Shown: positions 49,266 through 58,404, counted from the stretch's first letter. The stretch is 64,000 nt of DNA from Ureibacillus xyleni (GCF_900217795.1 NZ_OBMQ01000008.1:93020-157019), one strand, 5' to 3'. Notes: a model not told the origin generated them from the letters alone. Numbers and translations: made by a program.

Positions 49266-50879
49266 GTGTTAATTTCCTATCCAAATGGAATTGTCGACAC
49301 GAAAGGCTTCGAGTGCTTTGAACAAAATAACATTAAGTATTTTTACTCAGGAATAATATGGATGCGTAATCAAAAAGCTGGAGAAGAAACAATTAAAAAA
49401 TTAGCAAATATTTATGAAAAACAAAGGACCATACCATTTATCGAACTATTTGGTTCTTATTATGTCGTTATTCAAGAACCGAATGGGAAACTAACAATGT
49501 TTACGGATCATAGTCATTTACATTGTTTTTTTATCGGTGACCATTTTCTTGGAACAAATTTCCTTGAGGTGATCAAGGAAAATAAAGCACGACAGTTCGA
49601 TCATGATGCACTTTGCGAATATCTTGAATTTGGAAAAGTCCTTTTTGGAAAAACTTTATATAAAAATATAAAACTGTCTGAACCCCGTCATTATTATTTA
49701 CTTGAAAATGGCAATTTGATTGTCAAAGATAAAACTATTGGTGGAATTGATAAGCCTTCATCCATAAAAGATGTGAATGAATTTTTCAAAGAAATGGCCT
49801 ACTCCCTTTCTGATTTATCGGTAACAATGTCTTTAACTGGGGGATATGACAGTAGGATGATATTTGCAAATTTGAACCAGCATATACCAATCAAACCCTT
49901 TATTAGTGGAAATAATCCGAAAAGTAAAGATATCGTCATCTCACAAAAGGTAGCAAAAGCTGGAGGTAGTTTTAGTGAGGTCATTGAAACGCCAAAAGTA
50001 AATGTTACAGAACAATATATTTTATCACTCTTCCAAAATGCACAAGGAATTTCACTATTTTTAAATAACTCATATATAAGAATACATACTTTTGTAAAAA
50101 ATCGAAAAAACAAAGGATTTCATTGTTATATTACTGGTGCCGGGGGAGAAATGCACAAGGAAATATGGTGGCTGGCAGATTTTCCATTTTATCGGAAAAA
50201 AAGTGTAAATTTAAATCGTTTCTACGAACAAAGAATTCACTTTCAAAAGGAACATGTTGCGTTTGGCGAAGCATTAGAAAAAAATAGACAAATACTCAAG
50301 CAAAGAATCGTGCAAGAACTTGAAAAATATAAAATGCCTTTCAATACCCAAACCTATGATTCTCTATTCTTTCAGTTAAAAGGAAAAGAAAACTCAATAA
50401 ACTTTTCCGTTATGTCTAAATTTTTACCCTCATATGCGCCTCTATGGGAACTTGAATTAGTCAGATATTCTTATCAATTGCCTCGAAGTAGTCAGTTCTT
50501 TAATTACTCCATGCGGAAAATTACAACAAAAGCCTCTAAAAACATTGCACGTGTTCCAACTGACTATGGCACAACATCATCGAGTGAAGTTCTCTATATA
50601 ATGAGAGATATACTTTTTCAAGGTGTTGATTATTTTATTAGAGCTTGTCGAATGGTCGCAAGGAAATACTTTAATAAAAATTTATTTATAGGGGAAAGTC
50701 AAATTACTTGGTCCATTGAGCAGGAAGTTCGCTCTTTACCATTAGCTAAAAAATCACTCGACTATTGCATCAATAATAACTTCATTAAAGAAGGTACCAA
50801 AATGGAAGACTTATCATTCTCGTTACTAGGAAGAGTGATTCAAGTGTATTTGTTAGGCAAATATACAGGTATTCAATAA
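49266..50879 (+). CDS. Asparagine-synthase-like amidotransferase, orphan
   Basis: 537 residues. The second half has the asparagine synthase ATP-binding motif 'SLTGGYDSRMIFANL' (Thr191-Ser196) and later 'GAGGEMHKEIWW', like AsnB-related amide-forming enzymes. The N-terminal domain (about 1-165) is of the glutaminase fold ('IELFGSYYVVIQEPNGKLTMFTDHSHLH', outline) but lacks the Cys at position 2, so it cannot release ammonia from glutamine. Such enzymes form lactam rings in lasso peptides, or modify sugars and antibiotics. No precursor peptide or protease gene is found nearby. GTG start with AAGGGAGGG upstream. Not true AsnB. Confidence 0.82.
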   Translation: MLISYPNGIVDTKGFECFEQNNIKYFYSGIIWMRNQKAGEETIKKLANIYEKQRTIPFIELFGSYYVVIQEPNGKLTMFTDHSHLHCFFIGDHFLGTNFLEVIKENKARQFDHDALCEYLEFGKVLFGKTLYKNIKLSEPRHYYLLENGNLIVKDKTIGGIDKPSSIKDVNEFFKEMAYSLSDLSVTMSLTGGYDSRMIFANLNQHIPIKPFISGNNPKSKDIVISQKVAKAGGSFSEVIETPKVNVTEQYILSLFQNAQGISLFLNNSYIRIHTFVKNRKNKGFHCYITGAGGEMHKEIWWLADFPFYRKKSVNLNRFYEQRIHFQKEHVAFGEALEKNRQILKQRIVQELEKYKMPFNTQTYDSLFFQLKGKENSINFSVMSKFLPSYAPLWELELVRYSYQLPRSSQFFNYSMRKITTKASKNIARVPTDYGTTSSSEVLYIMRDILFQGVDYFIRACRMVARKYFNKNLFIGESQITWSIEQEVRSLPLAKKSLDYCINNNFIKEGTKMEDLSFSLLGRVIQVYLLGKYTGIQ

Positions 50880-50901
50880 TCAATCGATTTCAAAGTGTCA
50901 G

Positions 50902-50936
50902 ATGCCTAGTAAAATAGGGTTTGGCATTTTTTTTTG
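50902..50936 (+). terminator. Terminator after the asparagine-synthase-like gene
   Basis: Stem ATGCC-TA / TA-GG...GGCAT with a bulge, then ten T; related to the TTGGCAC-type terminators. Confidence 0.65.
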
Positions 50937-51032
50937 GAAAAGTAATTTATATTATTAAAGACCTCTCTTTGTAATGATTAATCTCTCTAATTTTTGGATA
51001 TCGTTACCATATAACGTTTTTTAGGGGGAATT

Positions 51033-51680
51033 ATGGAAAATAATCATATTGTTGTTCAAATGAAAAAGTATATGGCGAATAAAAATGTAAGGGAATTGCT
51101 ATCACAAATTAACCCTTTTCTTAATAAAAAAGAAGATAACATTCGTGTACTTCTGGAGACGATGATTAACAGCTATATAACAGAAGAAGAATTCCGTGTC
51201 ATTGAGGCAAAAATGAAATTAGGCACTCTTTGTTTGGATCTAGAAAAGGTCATTCCAACAGGTTTTGCAACATTGTTATTCTATGTAAAAGAAGAGAACA
51301 AAATCTATCACGGGGCGGCTCCGAACATTCCGCTTCATTATTTTGATTTTTTCTATCATGTAAATGAACAACAAGTTTTTCATGAAATGGTATGCGGAAA
51401 AGCCATTGCCAAAAAGGATTTTGTTTATGTGGATGCAATGAAAGAAATTTCACATGAAAAAGTGCTCATGCAAGAATGTGGATTCAAATCTTTATGGTCG
51501 GTTCCTTTTTTTCGCGATCAAACAATTATAGGAACCTTTGCAATGTACCAAACTAAAAAAGAAAGACCTACAACTGAGCAAATTCAATTCGTCAAACAAA
51601 AAGTGATGGAATACCAAAATTCAATTTTCCACATTTCAAACAAATTGGCACGATACAAAACAAAATGCGAAAGTAAGTAA
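51033..51680 (+). CDS. GAF-domain protein
   Basis: 215 residues. Residues about 55-200 look like a GAF domain: 'LGTLCLDLEKVIPTGFATLLFYVKEENKIYHGAAPNIP' (outline), 'FVYVDAMKEISHEKVLMQECGFKSLWSVPFFRDQTIIGTFAMY' (outline). An N-terminal helical part precedes it. No output domain is attached. AGGGGGAA lies before the ATG. The next gene, an XRE regulator, is 40 bases downstream and may use the GAF protein as a partner; this is a guess. Confidence 0.75.
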   Translation: MENNHIVVQMKKYMANKNVRELLSQINPFLNKKEDNIRVLLETMINSYITEEEFRVIEAKMKLGTLCLDLEKVIPTGFATLLFYVKEENKIYHGAAPNIPLHYFDFFYHVNEQQVFHEMVCGKAIAKKDFVYVDAMKEISHEKVLMQECGFKSLWSVPFFRDQTIIGTFAMYQTKKERPTTEQIQFVKQKVMEYQNSIFHISNKLARYKTKCESK

Positions 51681-51720
51681 ACTTCAATTTCCACGATGAA
51701 ACTAGGAGGAACTACAGGAT

Positions 51721-52092
51721 ATGTACGGTGAGCGGTTACGAACATTGCGGTTAGAACATGGATATACGATGGAACAGGTAGGGCAGTTTGTAGGAATCAA
51801 AAAGTCAAGTTATGCATCGTATGAAGCCAAATACCGTCAACCACCAATAGACAAGTTAAAAAGTTTCTCTAAACTCTACGGTGTTTCCGTTGATTATATT
51901 CTCGGACTTACCGACCAGCGAAACTCTACTGAATACTTAAATACAAAATTTAAGGAAGTTTGCTTAAAACGAGGCCTTCATTGGGATGGGATGGAGATTC
52001 CAGAAGATGTCATTGTACTAGTCGAAAAGGTACTAAATGATGCGGTAGATAGGTGTTTTGATGGTTCAAGACAAATAGAAGAGATAAATTGA
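51721..52092 (+). CDS. XRE-family transcriptional regulator
   Basis: 123 residues with a helix-turn-helix at the N-terminus: 'YGERLRTLRLEHGYTMEQVGQFVGIKKSSYASYEAKYRQPPIDKL' (outline), followed by 'YGVSVDYILGLTD', which is the SinR/phage-repressor-type pattern. The C-terminal 50 residues are helical. AGGAGG lies about 11 bases upstream, rather far. Probably co-transcribed with the GAF gene. Targets unknown. Confidence 0.85.
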   Translation: MYGERLRTLRLEHGYTMEQVGQFVGIKKSSYASYEAKYRQPPIDKLKSFSKLYGVSVDYILGLTDQRNSTEYLNTKFKEVCLKRGLHWDGMEIPEDVIVLVEKVLNDAVDRCFDGSRQIEEIN

Positions 52093-52103
52093 GTACGTGT
52101 ACT

Positions 52104-52131
52104 AGAGTGAAGAGTTTTTCTTCACTCTATT
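52104..52131 (+). terminator. Terminator after XRE gene
   Basis: Perfect stem AGAGTGAA / TTCACTCT, loop of nine bases, followed by ATTTAT. Not a strong T run, but position and stem fit. Confidence 0.65.
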
Positions 52132-52246
52132 TATGTTTTACAACTTCCCGGTTGAGTATCAAGTTCTAAAATTGTGAAAGAATATATATAGCAAAAATTA
52201 TAGTTTTTTATTTATGAAAGTATGGACCTTAGGGAGGTTTATTTTA

Positions 52247-53011
52247 TTGGAAGTATCAATTTTATTGGAGTACGGATGGGTGTTGCTGCTATTAGTTGCC
52301 CTTGAAGGACTGCTTGCAGCTGATAACGCACTTGTTTTAGCTATTATGGTGAAGCATCTTCCTGACAAAGAAAGAAAAAAAGCGCTGTTTTATGGGTTAG
52401 CTGGAGCATTCATTTTTCGCTTTGCTTCATTATTTATTATTTCCTTCCTCGTCGATGTATGGCAAATTCAAGCGCTCGGAGCTTTGTATCTGCTGTTTAT
52501 ATCAATCAATCATATCGTAAGAAAACTTGTCTTTAAAAATAAAGAAGAGGACAAGGAAAAAGAGAAGAAAAAATCGGGTTTCTGGGGTACAGTAATCAAG
52601 GTAGAGTTAGCAGATATCGCCTTTGCAATTGACTCGATTCTAGCCGCAGTTGCCCTAGCGATGACGCTGCCAAATACAGATTTCCCTCAAATTGGCGGGA
52701 TGGATGGTGGAAAGTTCCTTGTCATCTTTATGGGTGGATTAATTGGGTTAATTATAATGCGTTTTGCTGCAAACTTGTTTGTGAAATTGCTACAAACAAG
52801 ACCAGGACTTGAAATAGCAGCATTTGCCATTGTCGGTTGGGTAGGTGTAAAGCTTGCGGTGTTAACATTGGGGCATCCAGATATTGGAGTGTTATCTTAT
52901 GAATTTGCTCACTCCACAGATTGGAAACTGTTCTTTTATGCCGTGTTAATTCTCATTGCAATAGCTGGTTGGTTCATATCAAAAGATAAAAAAGTTGAAA
53001 AATCTGCATAA
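52247..53011 (+). CDS. TerC-family membrane protein
   Basis: 254 residues, about seven to eight membrane segments, of the TerC/Alx/YkoY family. The key motif 'EGLLAADNALVLAIMV' with Asp-Asn, and 'DIAFAIDSILAAVALA' with two membrane aspartates, are intact. Such proteins export manganese, often to metallate secreted enzymes. The start is TTG 52247 with AGGGAGG nine bases upstream; an in-frame ATG at 52214 would place that ribosome site inside the gene. I looked for a yybP-ykoY manganese riboswitch upstream and see none in the 115 bases. Confidence 0.88.
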   Translation: MEVSILLEYGWVLLLLVALEGLLAADNALVLAIMVKHLPDKERKKALFYGLAGAFIFRFASLFIISFLVDVWQIQALGALYLLFISINHIVRKLVFKNKEEDKEKEKKKSGFWGTVIKVELADIAFAIDSILAAVALAMTLPNTDFPQIGGMDGGKFLVIFMGGLIGLIIMRFAANLFVKLLQTRPGLEIAAFAIVGWVGVKLAVLTLGHPDIGVLSYEFAHSTDWKLFFYAVLILIAIAGWFISKDKKVEKSA

Positions 53012-53025
53012 CACACGTTCATTTC

Positions 53026-53060
53026 AAACTGGTGAAGAAATACTTCATCAGTTTTTTTTT
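53026..53060 (+). terminator. Terminator of the terC-type gene
   Basis: Stem AACTG(G)TGAAG / CTTCA(T)CAGTT, five-base loop, then nine T. Confidence 0.85.
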
Positions 53061-53093
53061 GAACCAATTGTCCATTTCTTTTTTTGTTTCCAG

Positions 53094-53122
53094 GTATGTA
53101 AAAGTTCGCTATCGGCATACTA
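53094..53122 (+). promoter_or_regulatory. Sigma-G-like forespore promoter of the ger operon
   Basis: GTATG (53094-53098) and CATACTA (53116-53122), 17 bases apart, match the B. subtilis sigma-G consensus (GHATR, 17-18, CATWHTA). The site lies 44 bases before the first ger start. Known ger operons are transcribed by sigma-G in the forespore, so the fit is meaningful. Confidence 0.7.
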
Positions 53123-53165
53123 AATGACAGTACGCTCTACGCAAACTCTTGAGGGAGGAATGAAT

Positions 53166-54782
53166 ATGTCTATTTGGAATCGCTTTAAAAAGAGCCATAC
53201 GTCCTCTTCTGAAAACAAAAAAGCTGAAACAATTAGCGAAAAAATAGTTGTTAATGAAATGTTGAAAACAGACTATCCGACAGCAATTCACCAAATTCAA
53301 CAAGTCTTTGAAGATGAAGCCGATTTTGCGATTAGAGAACTTGTCGTTTTTGGAAATATAAATGCGACAATCATGTATTTCAGCAGTTTGGTAGACAAAA
53401 AGGATATTAGTGAGGATATTATTAAACCGCTACTTATTAACACTATAAGCAATCACGAAATCTCATTAAAGGAAGTAGTTATTCGGCAAACACTTTACCA
53501 TGCCGATGTTCAACAAGCCGTTCAATTAGCGGACATCGTGAATGGACTATTACGTGGAAACACTATCTTAATAATTGAGGGAATTCCAGAAGTCATACTC
53601 ATCAACACAAAAAAGTTAGAAAAACGTTCTATTGCTCAACCTGAAACAGAGCAAGTGATTCGCGGACCTCGAGATGGTTTTATTGAATCTCTTGAAACGA
53701 ACATTTCCCTTCTTCGCGATCGAATTCCGGTTCCAGAATTCAAGGTAAAATCCAAGCAAATAGGGCGCATAACAAAATCAACGGTATGTATCTTTTATAT
53801 GGAGAACATTACTAATCCTTCTCTCGTAGAAGATGTTGAGAAACGTTTAGAAAGAATTGATATCGACCGTGTGCTAGATTCTGGTTATTTGGAACAATTT
53901 ATTCAGGACAATCCCCGTTCTCCTTTTCCACAAGTAAAAAATACCGAGCGACCAGATGTTGCAGTTGGAAATCTGCTTGAGGGAAGAGTCGTCATTATGG
54001 TCGATGGGTCTCCAATTGCATTAATTGTACCGGGCACCTTCATTATGTTCTATCAATCATCAGAAGATTACAATGAACGCACAAATGTAATGTCCGTCAT
54101 CCGAATGACGCGTATTTTTTCAATTATTTTTTCTCTAGTCACTCCTTCTACATATGTAGCCATTATTTCGTATCATCCAGAGCTTATTCCTACAGCCTTT
54201 TCCGTTGCCATTACAAGTGGTCGTGCGGGTGTTCCATTCCCTGCAGTAATTGAAGTATTTCTGATGGAAGCCGCGATGGAAATTTTGAGGGAGGCAACCG
54301 TTCGAATGCCAAAACAAGTCGGGGGAGCCTTATCGATTGTTGGGGTGCTAGTTGTTGGACAAGCTGCCGTTATGGCGGGGTTTGTTAGTCCTATCACCGT
54401 TGTCGTCATTGCCATTACAACAATTGGATCATTTGCAACCCCAACGTATAGTATGGCAAATGGTTTTCGAATGCTTCGGTTCTTTTTAATATTTACGACA
54501 GGGGTTTTAGGATTGTATGGATTAATTTTAGGGTTAATTTTAATCATGAATCACCTCTTATCGCTCCGTTCCTTTGGTGTTCCATATTTAAGCCCAATTA
54601 GTCCGATGAATTGGGGCGGATTACGAGATTCCTTTATTCGTGTACCGTTACGTTGGTTAATTGATCGACCAGAAGAGCTGTTTGTGAAAAATAGCCAAAG
54701 AATAAACAACCCGAAAGAATATCCAACAACAAACCCATTAGGACCTGAACGTCATACAGATATGAAAGAGGAAGACCAATGA
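53166..54782 (+). CDS. Spore germination receptor subunit A (GerAA/GerKA type)
   Basis: 538-residue inner-membrane receptor subunit of dormant spores. The N-terminal cytosolic domain contains 'GPRDGFIESLETNISLLRDRI' (outline), and 'DRVLDSGYLEQFIQDNPRSPFPQ' with 'ERPDVAVGNLLEGRVVIMVDGSP' mark the GerA family. Five membrane segments follow, with 'TSGRAGVPFPAVIEVFLMEAAMEILREA' (outline). The start at 53166 has GGGAGG seven bases upstream. It begins a three-gene A-B-C operon with four-base overlaps. A senses the germinant together with B and opens the ion channel complex. Confidence 0.95.
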   Translation: MSIWNRFKKSHTSSSENKKAETISEKIVVNEMLKTDYPTAIHQIQQVFEDEADFAIRELVVFGNINATIMYFSSLVDKKDISEDIIKPLLINTISNHEISLKEVVIRQTLYHADVQQAVQLADIVNGLLRGNTILIIEGIPEVILINTKKLEKRSIAQPETEQVIRGPRDGFIESLETNISLLRDRIPVPEFKVKSKQIGRITKSTVCIFYMENITNPSLVEDVEKRLERIDIDRVLDSGYLEQFIQDNPRSPFPQVKNTERPDVAVGNLLEGRVVIMVDGSPIALIVPGTFIMFYQSSEDYNERTNVMSVIRMTRIFSIIFSLVTPSTYVAIISYHPELIPTAFSVAITSGRAGVPFPAVIEVFLMEAAMEILREATVRMPKQVGGALSIVGVLVVGQAAVMAGFVSPITVVVIAITTIGSFATPTYSMANGFRMLRFFLIFTTGVLGLYGLILGLILIMNHLLSLRSFGVPYLSPISPMNWGGLRDSFIRVPLRWLIDRPEELFVKNSQRINNPKEYPTTNPLGPERHTDMKEEDQ

Positions 54783-55888
54783 GAGAGCCAAGACAAATTA
54801 CCGCTAGTCAAACGATGATGTCGATTTTCAATAGTATGATTGGGATTTCAATTTTGGGGTTACCGAGAATTGCCAGTGAGCATGTAAATTCAGGTGCAGT
54901 TCTCGTAACCATTATCGGTTTAGGAATTATGATGATTGGAATGGGGATTATGACTCTTTTAGGGTATCGTTTCCCGAAAACTTCCTTTATTCAATTTAGC
55001 AAACAAATCATCGGGAAAAAGTTGTCGTTTCTGTTTGGTTTATTTATTCTTGTCTTTTTCATTTTGTTAATTGGGTTCATAACAAGAGAGTTTTCATTTA
55101 TGTTAAGTTCTTTTCTTTACCCAGATACACCCATGATTGTGTTAGTAGGGGCGATGCTAATCATCGTGGCAATTGCTACTAGAAATGATATTACGACCAT
55201 TTCATACATTCACTTTTTCTATTTTCCATTTTTATTAATACCTTTATTGTTATTAATTGTACTTGCTTTAGAAAATGTAGACATTCGATATGTGAAGCCA
55301 TTCTTGGGGAACGGTAATACTTTTTCTGATTTTTTACAGGGAGGGTTAACGATTGCAGCTTTTCCTTTTGTTCATATTGGGATATTTTTATTGACAGTGT
55401 TAACGCCACATACACATAGTCCAAAAAATGCGATTCGAGGTAGCTTACTAGGTGGACTTTTTTCCTCTCTTCTCATTATACTTACGCTTTTTGTCACCAT
55501 TGGAGTATTTGGGAGTATGGAGGCAAAATCTCCACTATGGCCACTCTATGTATTGACTCGGATGGTCCAGTTACCGCTTGAATTACTGGAAAGACTTGAT
55601 ATTTTGTTCTTAGGAATATGGGTGTTATCTGCATTTACAACCATTTTATCAGGATATTTGATTATCATTTATACAGGTAGTCAACTTTTTAATTTGAAAA
55701 GTCATCGAGTATTATCCTATATAGCGTTACCTCTTGTGTTTGGCGCAGCTATGTACCCTCAAAATATTTTCCACTTATTCGAATTAATTGAACTAGTAGG
55801 GAAATGGGGTTTAATCATTACGATGATTTATCCATTATTTTTGCTTTTCATCGCATTAATTCGGAAGAAAGGAAAAGTGATGAAATGA
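54779..55888 (+). CDS. Spore germination receptor subunit B (GerAB type)
   Basis: 369 residues with ten membrane segments, a member of the APC-like GerAB family. The N-terminus 'QITASQTMMSIFNSMIGISIL' (outline) and 'YRFPKTSFIQFSKQIIGKK' are typical. B subunits bind the amino acid or sugar germinant. It overlaps A by ATGA and C by ATGA, so the three are translationally coupled. Which germinant is bound cannot be read from the sequence. Confidence 0.94.
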   Translation: MREPRQITASQTMMSIFNSMIGISILGLPRIASEHVNSGAVLVTIIGLGIMMIGMGIMTLLGYRFPKTSFIQFSKQIIGKKLSFLFGLFILVFFILLIGFITREFSFMLSSFLYPDTPMIVLVGAMLIIVAIATRNDITTISYIHFFYFPFLLIPLLLLIVLALENVDIRYVKPFLGNGNTFSDFLQGGLTIAAFPFVHIGIFLLTVLTPHTHSPKNAIRGSLLGGLFSSLLIILTLFVTIGVFGSMEAKSPLWPLYVLTRMVQLPLELLERLDILFLGIWVLSAFTTILSGYLIIIYTGSQLFNLKSHRVLSYIALPLVFGAAMYPQNIFHLFELIELVGKWGLIITMIYPLFLLFIALIRKKGKVMK

Positions 55889-57087
55889 AGCATGCGGCGA
55901 AATCTGTGCTTTTGGTAATCCTTGTTTTGTTGATGGCTGGTTGTTGGGATCGAATGGAGATTGAAGAACGAGCAACCATTTTAGGATTATCTATTGATTT
56001 ACACGATGAAGAGACATCTGACGAACCAATTAATCACCCAAATAGTGATAATATCCCTACTTCTGAAATCGGAATGGTCAAAATCACGGCCCAATTAGCT
56101 GTACCAGGTCAAATTCCACTAGGTCCATCACAAGGTGGAGGTGGTGGTGGACCAGAAGACACGGTTTGGGTAGTCAAAGCAATTGGCCATTCGATGGATG
56201 ATGCTATTAGTAACCTGCAACAGCAATTAGGCTCAACGCTCTTTTTAGGTCATTTAAAAATTATTATTATTTCCAAAGAAGTTGCCGAAAAAGGAATAAA
56301 GGAAATTTCTGATTACATTAAGCGTCATCCAGAAATTCGTCGAGATACCTGGCTACTAGTAAATGGCAAAATGGCAGAAGAAACATTAAAAATTGCGCCT
56401 AAATTAGAGCGAGTACCTGTTTTATATTTGAGTGGAATGTTGGATAATGCAATAAAAATGGGGAAATTCCCTAAAGGCAAAGTCGGTGAGTTTTGGGTAG
56501 GTCTAGAAAATTTAGGACAAGACGGGTATTTGCCTTATATTACTGTAGAAGAAAAAGAGCATATACAAATTAGTGGTCTAGCTTATTTTAAAGACATGAA
56601 GATGGTAGGTAATTTAGAACCTTACCAAATTGCTTATTTTAATGGAATAACAGAACAAAATCCGGGTGGTTCTAAAGCACTCGTAAAATTGTCGGAGGAT
56701 GAATCTGTTATGTTTCAATCTACCGTGCGCAAATCGAAAATCAAGGCAACATTAAAAGATGGACGTCCCCATATCAAAGTAAATTTGAAAGTTATCGGAA
56801 ATATTGTGGAAAAAAGAAATATGACCATTGATAGCCAGGAGGTTTCTCAAAAAATTGAAAAGATTACAGAAGGTTTAATTAAAGAGCAGTGTGAACAATT
56901 AATTAAAGAAACACAAGAAAAACAATCTGATATTTTCGGATTTGGTGAGTATGTTCGAGGTAGCTTACGCAGTTATTGGGATACTGAGGTGAGAACGGCA
57001 GAAAAATGGCGGGAAGTCTATAAAAATTTATCGGTGGATGTGGAAACACAAGTTGAGATAAAAGAAGCAGGTATTCGATCTAAATAG
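55885..57087 (+). CDS. Spore germination receptor subunit C (GerAC type lipoprotein)
   Basis: 400-residue lipoprotein ('LLMAGCWDRMEIEERA', lipobox LMAGC and the family C-W-D motif). The N-terminal region holds an unusual Gly run ('GGGGGG') before 'PEDTVWVVKAIGHSMDDAI'; the domains 'HLKIIIISKEVAEKGIKEI' and C-terminal 'EQCEQLIKETQEKQSDIFGFGEYV' (outlines) match GerAC. ATG 55885 overlaps the B stop. It sits on the outer face of the spore inner membrane. Confidence 0.93.
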   Translation: MKHAAKSVLLVILVLLMAGCWDRMEIEERATILGLSIDLHDEETSDEPINHPNSDNIPTSEIGMVKITAQLAVPGQIPLGPSQGGGGGGPEDTVWVVKAIGHSMDDAISNLQQQLGSTLFLGHLKIIIISKEVAEKGIKEISDYIKRHPEIRRDTWLLVNGKMAEETLKIAPKLERVPVLYLSGMLDNAIKMGKFPKGKVGEFWVGLENLGQDGYLPYITVEEKEHIQISGLAYFKDMKMVGNLEPYQIAYFNGITEQNPGGSKALVKLSEDESVMFQSTVRKSKIKATLKDGRPHIKVNLKVIGNIVEKRNMTIDSQEVSQKIEKITEGLIKEQCEQLIKETQEKQSDIFGFGEYVRGSLRSYWDTEVRTAEKWREVYKNLSVDVETQVEIKEAGIRSK

Positions 57088-57163
57088 CAAAGCAAGAAAT
57101 TCCCCGTAATTTAGAGGAATGCACAGTTATTTTGCGAACTATATGTATCAAGAGGAGAAAGTG

Positions 57164-57214
57164 ATGTCGAAAATGAGCAAGGAACTCGCTTTTTTGATAT
57201 GCTTAACTTCTTAA
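57164..57214 (+). other. Short 16-codon frame with a strong ribosome site before cdd
   Basis: AGAGGAGA six bases before ATG opens 'MSKMSKELAFLICLTS' and a stop, 26 bases before the cdd start. It could be a leader peptide, a gene fragment or chance. The strong ribosome site is the only evidence. Confidence 0.3.
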
Positions 57215-57239
57215 GATTAGCTTGAAAGGGATGAAGATA

Positions 57240-57638
57240 TTGGATAAAGAACAATTAGTAGAAAGTGCACGAATGATAAAGAAAAACGCCTATGTACCTT
57301 ATTCAAAATTTCCAGTAGGAGCCGCACTACTTTTAAAAGATGGTTCTGTCATAAATGGAGTTAACGTAGAAAATGTTTCATTCGGCGCAACGAATTGTGC
57401 TGAGCGGACAGCAATTTTCACTGCAATAGCAAATGGTTACAAAAAGGGCGATTTCCAGGCAATCGCGGTATCGGGGGATACAGTAGATTATCTACCCCCA
57501 TGTAGCATTTGCCGACAAGTGTTAGTAGAATTTTGTTCACCCTCAATGCCAGTTTATTTAACAAATGAGAAAAAGGAAATATTAGAACTAACTTTAAAAG
57601 ATTTGTTACCATACGCATTCACAGAATTAGATATGTAA
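57240..57638 (+). CDS. cdd: Cytidine deaminase
   Basis: Deaminates cytidine and deoxycytidine to uridine forms in pyrimidine salvage. 132 residues, the size of the tetrameric Firmicute enzyme. Motifs: 'YVPYSKFPVGAALL', 'NVENVSFGATNCAERTAIF' with the zinc Cys and catalytic Glu (CAE), and 'LPPCSICRQVLVEF' with the second zinc pair (PCxxC). TTG 57240 gives the normal N-terminus and fits AAAGGG at nine bases; two earlier in-frame starts (57222, 57231) are possible. In B. subtilis cdd lies next to era; that gene is not here. Confidence 0.93.
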   Translation: MDKEQLVESARMIKKNAYVPYSKFPVGAALLLKDGSVINGVNVENVSFGATNCAERTAIFTAIANGYKKGDFQAIAVSGDTVDYLPPCSICRQVLVEFCSPSMPVYLTNEKKEILELTLKDLLPYAFTELDM

Positions 57639-57647
57639 TACGATGAT

Positions 57648-57674
57648 AAGGGCCGCTTCCGTGGTCCTTTTTTT
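57648..57674 (+). terminator. Terminator of cdd
   Basis: Stem AAGGGCC / GGTCCTT, eight-base loop, then seven T. Confidence 0.75.
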
Positions 57675-57723
57675 ATCTGACAGGGGATACATAAGCAAAG
57701 AGGGGATTTTTGCATCCGCCTCA

Positions 57724-58404
57724 CTACAACAATAAAATAACAATAAATGCAAACAAATTTGCAATAAAATGTGAAAGGGCACTCATCCACACATGATTTG
57801 TTTTGTAAAAGACAATTCCATACAAAACACTATTCATAAAGATAAAGAACAAATCAAAACTCACAATCGTCATTTGACCAAATGTAAAATGTCCGATTGA
57901 AAATAGAATCGACGTTATTATAACTGTAGGAGCAATTGGTAATACTTTTACTAAATTTCGTTGGAAGAACCCACGCCAAGCTATTTCTTCCCCTAACGCA
58001 AAAAGGGCAAGTTGAAAAATGAGTAACAACAATTTGTCTGCCGTTAATGCAAACTGTGTTCTTTCATACGTATGTTTTATAAATTCTGGTAGGAACAAAC
58101 TTGCCAAAACAAAACAAAGAACGTTCATGACTAAAGGGGAAAAAATCCAAAGCCAAATCGTTTTATCTTTAAGTTGTGTTCCTACTAACTTTAAAGCATC
58201 ACGGGAATCGTTATTTAACTTTCTATCAATAAAGTAAAATAGTATTCCGATGATAACTGATAACCCAGCAATATTTATTCCGAAAAAATTTGAAAAGGAA
58301 ATTAACGTCATCAAAACGATAGCAATCAAAAGTATACGACTCACGTTAGCCAAAGTATCCCTCCATCTTTGTAAATCTTGTTCATCTCCATACCACTTTA
58401 CCAT
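57724..58404 (-). CDS. CPBP-family intramembrane protease
   Basis: 226 residues (209 if it starts at TTG 58353, which has GGAGGG before it; ATG 58404 has none). Five to six membrane segments. Motif 1 'ALGEEIAWRGFFQRNL' has the Glu-Glu and Arg, motif 2 'ILFSIGHFTFG' the His, and 'ALSHFIANLFAF' motif 4's His. These are the active-site residues of CAAX/bacteriocin-processing (CPBP) proteases. The target is unknown; the family is often linked to bacteriocin immunity, with no bacteriocin gene nearby. Confidence 0.85.
   Translation of the reverse strand: MVKWYGDEQDLQRWRDTLANVSRILLIAIVLMTLISFSNFFGINIAGLSVIIGILFYFIDRKLNNDSRDALKLVGTQLKDKTIWLWIFSPLVMNVLCFVLASLFLPEFIKHTYERTQFALTADKLLLLIFQLALFALGEEIAWRGFFQRNLVKVLPIAPTVIITSILFSIGHFTFGQMTIVSFDLFFIFMNSVLYGIVFYKTNHVWMSALSHFIANLFAFIVILLL

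Noticed and set aside
52093..52246. yybP-ykoY manganese riboswitch before the TerC gene
   Set aside because: The conserved GC-rich stems and loop sequences are absent; only the XRE gene terminator is seen.
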